Origin: Phormidesmis priestleyi BC1401
GTDB lineage: Bacteria; Cyanobacteriota; Cyanobacteriia; Leptolyngbyales; Leptolyngbyaceae
Assembly (NCBI RefSeq): GCF_001650195.1
Contig: NZ_LXYR01000045.1
Location: 1-41,538 of the forward strand
Length of the DNA stretch: 41,538 nt
Direction: 5' to 3'
Shown: positions 35,770-41,538 of the stretch, piece by piece
How the letters are laid out: each line of letters starts with the position of its first letter
How positions within the stretch are numbered: the stretch's first letter is position 1
Notes under the pieces: generated by a model
What the model was told of the DNA's origin: nothing
The model's database searches: none
The model's input: the letters and a program-made list of their open reading frames with translations, nothing else
Position numbers and translations under genes: made by a program

Positions 35770-36021
35770 TTAAGCGGAGGCGGTGACTTTGCTGTTGATG
35801 TAGTCTACTGCCGATTGCACCGTCAAAATTTCTTCTGCGGCTTCGTCAGGAATTTCGATCTCAAATTCCTCTTCTAGCGCCATCACCAGCTCGACCGTAT
35901 CTAACGAGTCTGCGCCCAAGTCGTTTTGAAAACTGGCTTGAGGAACCACGGCACTGGTTTCTACACCCAATTGATCGGCAACAATTTTTTGCACTTTCTC
36001 GAAAATCTCATTTGCGCTCAT
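35770..36021 (-). CDS. acpP: Acyl carrier protein
   Basis: This 83-residue acidic protein carries growing acyl chains on a phosphopantetheine arm. The attachment Ser39 is in the invariant [16 protein letters not shown] motif, and the preceding FQNDLGA is standard. I place the start at the ATG at 36021 ([10 protein letters not shown]), which gives the normal ACP size; an upstream TTG-type start at 36048 would add nine residues without precedent. It is first in the acpP-fabF-tkt run on the minus strand. Confidence 0.96.
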   Translation of the reverse strand: MSANEIFEKVQKIVADQLGVETSAVVPQASFQNDLGADSLDTVELVMALEEEFEIEIPDEAAEEILTVQSAVDYINSKVTASA

Positions 36022-36241
36022 AGTCTTCCTCACTCGTTGCGGCAGCAACCGTTCTCGCTAATGTCTGATGTAGTTCTACGCCCGTCATGTCAGCCGTTGA
36101 GACGTGTCACACGTACTTTAGGAGAAGACATGACTTTAAGCATTTTTTCATCTTATCTGAAAGCGCGATCCTTAGATCTGTGCAAGGCGATTCGTCAGCC
36201 AGTTTCCGATCTGGTTGTTTATGAAAGGAACGGGTATCGAT

Positions 36242-36925
36242 TCAACCAGCTATTAATTTTTGAACAAAAGCACTGTGTTCGGGAGAGCGAGTCCCGGCTT
36301 GTAAAGTCGCTAATACCCGTCGCATATCTCCTGCCAATAGTTTTTCAACGTCTAGCCACAGTCCTGGAAAAACTTGACTTCTCAGGACTCCATTAGGATC
36401 AGGCGATCGCTCCAGATATTCCCCTTTTAAATAAAACCCGCTAATCTTTTGGTCAAGAACTTGCCAGACAATATATTCGTTTACGCCATTGCGACGGTAG
36501 GCTTGCTTTTTAGCGTGAAGGTCGATCGCGGCACTGCTGGCAGCAATTTCGACGACTAGCTCTGGTGCCCCTTCAATATAGTCATCGTCATTGAGTCGGG
36601 TTTGACCACCTGATTCTTCGTTGATCAAAAGAACGACATCTGGCTGAAACTCGTTGTCTAGATCTAAGCGCACCGTTGGCTCGACTCCTAAAGCCACCCC
36701 CGGAGTCATCGCTTCGTAGTTTCCTAGCCATGCCATGACCCAACCGTGAGGTTGACTGTGGCTTTTAAAGCGCAAGGCAGCAGGCATATAGACGATTCCT
36801 TCAATCAACTCAGCTTTTTTGAGACTGGGCATTGAGTCATAACGACGCTTAAATTCGCAGCGATTTAAGCGATCGCCATTCTCTAATGGAGGAATTGTCA
36901 AACGTTGGGAATGTGTTTCAACCAT
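36242..36925 (-). CDS. Uma2-family (DUF820) putative endonuclease
   Basis: This 227-residue member of the PD-(D/E)XK-like Uma2 family is highly expanded in cyanobacteria. The nuclease-like core is visible: a start with RYDSMPSLKKAELIEGIVYMP, Asp in FQPDVVLLIN, Glu in PELVVEIAASS, and Lys in KKQAYRRNGVNEYIVWQV. An N-terminal extension of about 25 residues precedes the domain. No DNA substrate is known for the family, and activity here is unproven. It lies just upstream of acpP on the same strand, 320 nt short of acpP with an AT-rich gap, and is probably unrelated to it. Confidence 0.85.
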   Translation of the reverse strand: MVETHSQRLTIPPLENGDRLNRCEFKRRYDSMPSLKKAELIEGIVYMPAALRFKSHSQPHGWVMAWLGNYEAMTPGVALGVEPTVRLDLDNEFQPDVVLLINEESGGQTRLNDDDYIEGAPELVVEIAASSAAIDLHAKKQAYRRNGVNEYIVWQVLDQKISGFYLKGEYLERSPDPNGVLRSQVFPGLWLDVEKLLAGDMRRVLATLQAGTRSPEHSAFVQKLIAG

Positions 36926-37078
36926 GACCGTTGAAGTTGAGAGCAGCGTAGATTCATCCTATCGAGTTTAAACGGTGAAAAGATTCTTCATCTAAAAATC
37001 GGCGATGATACATTTGAATGGCGAGTTTTGGGTAACTTTGCTCAAGCTCGGTGATTGATATTGTTTTTCTGAATAACC

Positions 37079-37984
37079 ATGCGATCGTCCACGCTCAAAT
37101 ACGCCTATTTCCCCGGTTGTGTTGCTCAAGGAGCGTGCCGGGAGCTTGACCAATCGACCAAAGCTTTGACGAAGATTCTGGGAATCGAGCTAGTTGAGCT
37201 TAAAAAAGCCTCCTGCTGTGGCTCTGGCACTTTTAAAGAAGATTCTCAACTGCTCGAAGACACCGTAAACGCCCGAAATATTGCCTTAGCCGAGCAGTTA
37301 AATCTGCCGCTGCTGACCCATTGCAGCACTTGTCAGGGCGTGATTGGTCATGTGGATGAGCGATTAAAAGACGCACAAATCAACGATCGGGCTTATCTCG
37401 ACCAGGTGAATGGATTTCTCAAAAAAGAAGGCTGTTCACCCTATCAAGGCTCGACGGATGTTAAACATCTACTTTGGGCACTCGTCGCCGATTATGGACT
37501 GGAGGCGATCGCCGATCGAGTCACTCGCAAACTTTCTAATCTGAACTGCGCTGCCTTCTACGGCTGCTATCTATTGCGCGGGCAAGACCACATCCGCTAT
37601 GACGATCCGTTTAAGCCAGAGTCGATGGAGAACGTCTTCCGAACCGTGGGCGCAACTCCGATCTATTATCGCGGTCGGACTCAGTGCTGCGGATGGCCGC
37701 TTTCAAGTTACGCCACCGACCAATCGTTCAAAATGGCAGGGGCGCACATTCAGGAGGCGATCGCCGCCGGAGCCGATTGCATCGTCACACCCTGTCCGCT
37801 TTGTCATTTGAATCTCGACTCTCGCCAACCCGAAGTTGAAAAAGTGATTGGTCAGAAGCTGGGGTTGCCTGTGCTGCATTTGCCTCAGCTTGTGGCGTTG
37901 GCGCTGGGCGTGAGTCCGAGTGAGTTGGGACTCGATCGACATATCGTTTCAACCCGTTCTGTTTTAGAAAAACTAGGGTTTTAG
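37079..37984 (+). CDS. HdrB-like CCG-domain iron-sulfur protein
   Basis: This 301-residue protein has two cysteine-rich CCG domains. The first holds [18 protein letters not shown] and [12 protein letters not shown]. The second holds [23 protein letters not shown] and [12 protein letters not shown]. Such pairs bind a non-cubane iron-sulfur cluster in heterodisulfide reductase subunit B, and occur in type E succinate:quinone oxidoreductases (SdhE-like) and GlpC-like proteins. In cyanobacteria the protein is annotated as HdrB-like or SdhC-like with a proposed quinone-linked role; the partner is not in the window. The ATG at 37079 gives [14 protein letters not shown], typical of the family. psaC follows 171 nt downstream on the same strand but is more likely expressed from its own promoter. 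Confidence 0.9.
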   Translation: MRSSTLKYAYFPGCVAQGACRELDQSTKALTKILGIELVELKKASCCGSGTFKEDSQLLEDTVNARNIALAEQLNLPLLTHCSTCQGVIGHVDERLKDAQINDRAYLDQVNGFLKKEGCSPYQGSTDVKHLLWALVADYGLEAIADRVTRKLSNLNCAAFYGCYLLRGQDHIRYDDPFKPESMENVFRTVGATPIYYRGRTQCCGWPLSSYATDQSFKMAGAHIQEAIAAGADCIVTPCPLCHLNLDSRQPEVEKVIGQKLGLPVLHLPQLVALALGVSPSELGLDRHIVSTRSVLEKLGF

Positions 37985-38077
37985 TCATCTGTCACGTAAC
38001 GGAGTTTAAAGTTTTGCAACTGTCTGAAAGAGTGCGTCAAGCTCGTAGAGTAAACTGAGCAATGATTCTGAGGTTGA

Positions 38078-38401
<324 letters not shown>

Positions 38402-38450
38402 GCAAACCTGATACGCAATCTATTTTTCATTCATGTGGGTTCAAAGCTAA

Positions 38451-38475
38451 GGGGGCACGTTGCCTCCTTTTTTTT
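38451..38475 (+). terminator. Rho-independent terminator of psaC
   Basis: GGGGGCA (38451-38457), loop CGT, TGCCTCC (38461-38467) with one G-T pair, then eight T (38468-38475). It lies 50 nt beyond the psaC stop and upstream of the glmS start. Confidence 0.9.
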
Positions 38476-38557
38476 GGCGACAGTGGGTGAGTCAACGCAA
38501 AAATAATTAGGTGTAGAGTAGCTTAGATACACGATCGCCAAAGGAAAATGAACTCAT

Positions 38558-40438
38558 ATGTGCGGAATTGTTGGCTATATCGGCACCCAAGCAGCCAGCG
38601 GCATTTTGCTTGAAGGGCTTCGCAAACTAGAATATCGAGGCTATGACTCTGCCGGAATCGCCACAGTCTTAGAAGGTGAGATTCACTGTGTCCGGGCGAA
38701 GGGGAAGCTAATCAACCTCGAAGAAAAACTGGCTGGCGAAGACAATCCCGCTCGCATTGGCATCGCCCACACTCGTTGGGCAACCCACGGCAAACCCGAA
38801 GAATATAACGCCCATCCCCACATGGACACTGCAAAGCGAATTGCGGTGATTCAAAACGGCATTATTGAAAACTATCGCGACCTGCGCGAAGAGTTAAAGA
38901 GTCGTGGCTGTGAGTTTCGATCGGACACCGACACCGAAGTCATTCCCCACTTAATTGCAGAACAGCTTGCCGAGTCGGACACGTCTTTGTTAGAAGCCGT
39001 CCGTTTAGTCGTGAATCGGCTGAAGGGCGCGTTTGCGATCGCCGTCATTTCCGCCGACTATCCCGATGAATTGATCGTGGGGCGGCAGCAAGCTCCCGTC
39101 GTGCTGGGTTTTGGACAAGGTGAGTTTTACTGTGCGTCAGACACACCTGCTCTGGTGCCTTACACTCGCGCTGTGTTGCCGCTAGAGAATGGCGAATTAG
39201 CACGCATGACTCCGCTAGGCGTAGAGATTTATAGCTTTGATGGACATCGCCTCAAAAAGACTCCGCGCACGCTGAACTGGAACCCTGTCATGGTCGAAAA
39301 ACAGGGGTTCAAACACTTCATGCTCAAAGAAATTTATGAGCAGCCTGGAGTCGTCAGAGCCTGTTTGGAAGCTTACTTTGATGGAGAGTGGGCGGCGACA
39401 GACGCAGACAAATCACCGACTCATCTCGGTTTACCGCCCGAACTGTTGACCGATTTACAGCACATTCAAATCGTGGCGTGCGGGACGAGTTGGCACGCTG
39501 GCTTAGTCGGCAAATATCTGATTGAGCAGGTGGCAGGAGTCCCAACTACGGTGCATTACGCATCAGAATTTCGCTATGCTCCGGCACCGATTACGTCCAA
39601 CACGCTGACGATCGGAGTCACTCAATCCGGTGAGACTGCCGACACATTAGCCGCCTTGGAGATGGAGAAGAAACGTCGATCGGGCTTCACTCAACCTGAA
39701 TTACAGTCTCGTCTGCTCGGCATCACCAATCGTCCTGAAAGCTCGTTGGGCGATCTGGTTCCCCATATTATCGATACCCACGCAGGCATCGAGATTGGCG
39801 TAGCAGCCACCAAAACCTTTGTGGCTCAAGTGATGGCATTCTACGCCCTCGCTTTGGATTTGACCTATCGCCGCACTGCCAAGTCTCCAGAACAGCTTGA
39901 AGAAATCTTGATCGGGCTGCGACAGCTTCCGGCGCAAATGGAAGTCGTGCTAGAAAGCCAGGAACGCTATATCGAAGAACTGGCGCATGACTTTGCTGAG
40001 ACTCAAGACTTCATCTTTTTGGGACGGGGCATTAACTTCCCGATCGCCCTCGAAGGTGCCTTGAAGCTCAAAGAAATCAGCTACATTCACGCCGAAGGCT
40101 ATCCCGCTGGTGAGATGAAACACGGTCCGATCGCGCTTTTAGATGCCAAGGTGCCTGTGGTGGCGATCGCCATGCCGGGAGCGGTTTACGAAAAGGTGCT
40201 TTCTAATGCTCAAGAAGCACGAGCGAGAGATGCTCGACTGATCGGCGTGACCCCAATGGATGAGCAGGAAGCCGCAGATACATTTGACACGCTGATTCCG
40301 GTGCCCCATGTAGATGAACTGCTGTCTCCGATTTTGACGGTGATTCCGCTTCAGTTGTTGGCATATCACATTGCGGCTCGACGCGGATTGGATGTCGATC
40401 AACCTCGCAACCTCGCCAAAAGTGTCACTGTGGAGTAG
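38558..40438 (+). CDS. glmS: Glutamine--fructose-6-phosphate aminotransferase
   Basis: This 626-residue enzyme makes glucosamine-6-phosphate, the entry to peptidoglycan and LPS sugars. The N-terminal glutaminase domain begins MCGIVGYIG with the catalytic Cys2, followed by THTRWATHG and HNGIIENY-type loop IQNGIIENY. Two SIS sugar-isomerase domains follow (HYASEFRYAP, ITNRPESSLG, IEIGVAATKTF, and FLGRGINFPIALEGALKLKEISYIHAEGYPAGEMKHGPIALL in separate blocks). The C-terminus DQPRNLAKSVTVE is universal. The start is preceded by AAAGGAAAA. No leader riboswitch or ribozyme is seen. The unknown 162-residue gene follows 8 nt downstream. Confidence 0.97.
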   Translation: MCGIVGYIGTQAASGILLEGLRKLEYRGYDSAGIATVLEGEIHCVRAKGKLINLEEKLAGEDNPARIGIAHTRWATHGKPEEYNAHPHMDTAKRIAVIQNGIIENYRDLREELKSRGCEFRSDTDTEVIPHLIAEQLAESDTSLLEAVRLVVNRLKGAFAIAVISADYPDELIVGRQQAPVVLGFGQGEFYCASDTPALVPYTRAVLPLENGELARMTPLGVEIYSFDGHRLKKTPRTLNWNPVMVEKQGFKHFMLKEIYEQPGVVRACLEAYFDGEWAATDADKSPTHLGLPPELLTDLQHIQIVACGTSWHAGLVGKYLIEQVAGVPTTVHYASEFRYAPAPITSNTLTIGVTQSGETADTLAALEMEKKRRSGFTQPELQSRLLGITNRPESSLGDLVPHIIDTHAGIEIGVAATKTFVAQVMAFYALALDLTYRRTAKSPEQLEEILIGLRQLPAQMEVVLESQERYIEELAHDFAETQDFIFLGRGINFPIALEGALKLKEISYIHAEGYPAGEMKHGPIALLDAKVPVVAIAMPGAVYEKVLSNAQEARARDARLIGVTPMDEQEAADTFDTLIPVPHVDELLSPILTVIPLQLLAYHIAARRGLDVDQPRNLAKSVTVE

Positions 40439-40446
40439 GTCAACCT

Positions 40447-40935
40447 ATGCAACTGGCAGATCTTCCAGATGAAGTGATAGCGGATCTCTGTCAGGACGAT
40501 CGTTGGAGGTTAGACATCGATCCTGGACTTGATGCCAAGCATGAGTTCTTTCTATCTTGGCAGCATTTCGTGGCTTTACCAGAAAGTGCCTCTCCCTACT
40601 ATGAAACAACCGAAGCAGATTTGGCGGATTTTTTAACGTTTGATGGTTTTGAGGTGCTGTTGCCAGTGCCCCGTTCTCATCATCCAACTATTGAGCTTAT
40701 TCGTCTCATTCCAGGGGTGAATCATCAAACATTAACGCTATTTCTACATGACTCGTTTCATGAATCCTACTTCAACGACGAATGGTCAGCGCGGTATGGC
40801 TTTCTGGCAGTTGCCGATCGCTATCAACAATTTGGCTGTGATTTCTACCTCGCAAGTTACTATCACTTCTCCTATCTCATTGGTGAAGATTATGAAGTTG
40901 CCAGAGAAGTGATGCGAAGGAAGCTGAATTTTTGA
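40447..40935 (+). CDS. Hypothetical protein, 162 aa, downstream of glmS
   Basis: This soluble acidic protein has no recognisable domain, signal peptide or membrane helix. It contains aromatic-rich stretches (HDSFHESYFNDEW, LASYYHFSYLIGEDY) and a sugar- or protein-binding look, but no named motif. It starts 8 nt after glmS, so the two are likely co-transcribed. The stop TGA (40933-40935) coincides with the right end of an IS605-type element, so the last codons or stop may have been supplied by that insertion. Confidence 0.75.
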   Translation: MQLADLPDEVIADLCQDDRWRLDIDPGLDAKHEFFLSWQHFVALPESASPYYETTEADLADFLTFDGFEVLLPVPRSHHPTIELIRLIPGVNHQTLTLFLHDSFHESYFNDEWSARYGFLAVADRYQQFGCDFYLASYYHFSYLIGEDYEVAREVMRRKLNF

Positions 40936-40939
40936 TACT

Positions 40940-40961
40940 CCCCATGCCTAAAGGCGAGGGG
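40940..40961. mobile_element. Right-end hairpin of an IS200/IS605-type element
   Basis: CCCCATGCCTAAAGGCGAGGGG (bases 40940-40961) folds as a CCCC/GGGG stem with an inner GCC/GGC pair and a short loop, as in the right ends of IS605-type elements. It is 7 nt away from the tnpB stop and marks the boundary of the element with the glmS-linked gene. The left end is outside the window. Confidence 0.7.
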
Positions 40962-41538
40962 ATTCTTGAAGAGTCCACAAGCGAACCTTCAAAGGCGTTA
41001 ACAAAGCGCCCCTACTGACTCCCTCAAGGCATAGCCCTAAAGTTGTCGCTACTTTTCGCAAGATGTTTGCCGCACCGTTGCAATCAGCATTGATGTACTG
41101 ATTGTTTTGAGTGCGGTACAAGCCACGTTTAACTCGTCTGCCTGACTCCTTCCACCCTTCGGGTTTCTCACCGATTTTAGGCAGGAAATCATCATCCACA
41201 AACGAAGCCTTAGACGTATAGCTTTCTTCCGTCTCAACGAATCGAATCCCGTGCTGTTCGCACAGTTGCGAGACTCTCTCTTTGAGTCTGCCCGTGGGAA
41301 TCTGGACAAACTTCTGATTGGTTTTAGCACCCATATTGGCACCGTCTTTCTGCCCTCGATTCCAGCCAAACACGACGGTGCCGATTCTGTTCTCAAGACA
41401 ATGATTGATCACCTTTCTAGCCGCTTTATTGACCGCATCCCTAACCTGACGATTGCGTTTCTCAGTGATGGCAGCTAATCGCTTAGACCAAAAACCTTGA
41501 GGCTGATTCTCTTTGAGGGTGGCAACTTGCTTGTTTTT
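40948..41538 (-). CDS. tnpB: TnpB-type RNA-guided nuclease, partial, zinc finger replaced
   Basis: The gene runs off the window edge; 196 codons are visible and the frame is open to 41538. It is the C-terminal half of an IS605 OrfB/TnpB RuvC-like nuclease. The arginine/lysine-rich helix (RLAAITEKRNRQVRDAVNKAARKVI), the strand GTVVFGWNRGQK, the RuvC-II Glu in FVETEESYTSKASF and the RuvC-III Asp in NADCNGAANILRK are present. The stretch between YTSK and NADCNGAAN, normally two CxxC pairs of a zinc finger, here lacks them and reads FVDDDFLPKIGEKPEGWKES and RVKRGLYR. This form is common in cyanobacteria. TnpB is guided by an omega-RNA made from the right end. Confidence 0.9.
   Translation of the reverse strand, partial: KNKQVATLKENQPQGFWSKRLAAITEKRNRQVRDAVNKAARKVINHCLENRIGTVVFGWNRGQKDGANMGAKTNQKFVQIPTGRLKERVSQLCEQHGIRFVETEESYTSKASFVDDDFLPKIGEKPEGWKESGRRVKRGLYRTQNNQYINADCNGAANILRKVATTLGLCLEGVSRGALLTPLKVRLWTLQESPRL

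Noticed and set aside
35926-36396. 156-codon plus-strand ORF over the acpP 5' region and Uma2 3' end
   Set aside because: It is antisense to two real genes; its composition is that of the complement of coding DNA.
38402-38557. glmS leader ribozyme or riboswitch
   Set aside because: The region is only 156 bp, largely occupied by the psaC terminator, and shows no glmS-ribozyme core; the ribozyme is a Gram-positive feature.

Overview
The window is a piece of a cyanobacterial chromosome. It carries psaC (photosystem I iron-sulfur subunit), cyanobacterial-only small families (DUF6887/DUF6888), a UPF0182 membrane protein, many copies of the GCGATCGC (HIP1) octamer (for example 1294-1301), and several dispersed palindromic repeats of the type common in filamentous cyanobacteria. 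I would guess a Leptolyngbya-like or oscillatorian filamentous strain, but the sequence alone does not fix the genus.

Layout. 1-2.4 kb: a truncated Rpn-type nuclease gene, a small unknown gene and a sensor histidine kinase. 2.4-4.4 kb: a compact type II restriction-modification module, with a BglII/BstYI-like endonuclease converging on a beta-class DNA methyltransferase and a small HTH protein upstream of the methylase. 4.4-10.4 kb: dusB, a nonsense-broken ABM-domain gene, a zinc alcohol dehydrogenase, a DUF3352 protein, an IS5-type transposase remnant, a fasciclin protein and a GAF protein. 10.4-13.4 kb: UPF0182. 13.4-14.4 kb: a repeat-rich intergenic stretch. 14.4-19.4 kb: one giant hybrid histidine kinase carrying two receivers and an HPt domain. 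19.4-21.6 kb: more repeats, an RNase HI and an unusual protein with a telomere-resolvase-like C-terminus. 21.6-25 kb: an atypical transketolase-like enzyme divergent from a DeoR-type repressor, then msrB. 25-30.6 kb: a YdcF protein, murD, the overlapping DUF6888/DUF6887 pair and glyS. 30.6-32.2 kb: remains of a membrane-glycosylation locus (PMT-like fragment, GtrA, broken FAD oxidoreductase). 32.2-36.9 kb: tkt, fabF and acpP on one strand, then a Uma2 protein. 37-41.5 kb: an HdrB-like protein, psaC, glmS, an unknown gene and the 3' part of an IS605-type tnpB running off the window.

How the parts relate. The core genes (acpP/fabF for fatty acids, tkt for the Calvin cycle and pentose phosphates, psaC for photosystem I, glmS/murD for the cell wall, glyS/dusB for translation) form short same-strand groups separated by accessory patches. 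The accessory patches are where the unusual material lies: the restriction-modification module, the DeoR/transketolase-like pair with repeated operator-like sequences, foldback elements present in two copies, a smaller palindromic repeat that abuts two different gene remnants, and a TnpB lacking the usual zinc finger. No tRNA, rRNA or CRISPR array was recognised.
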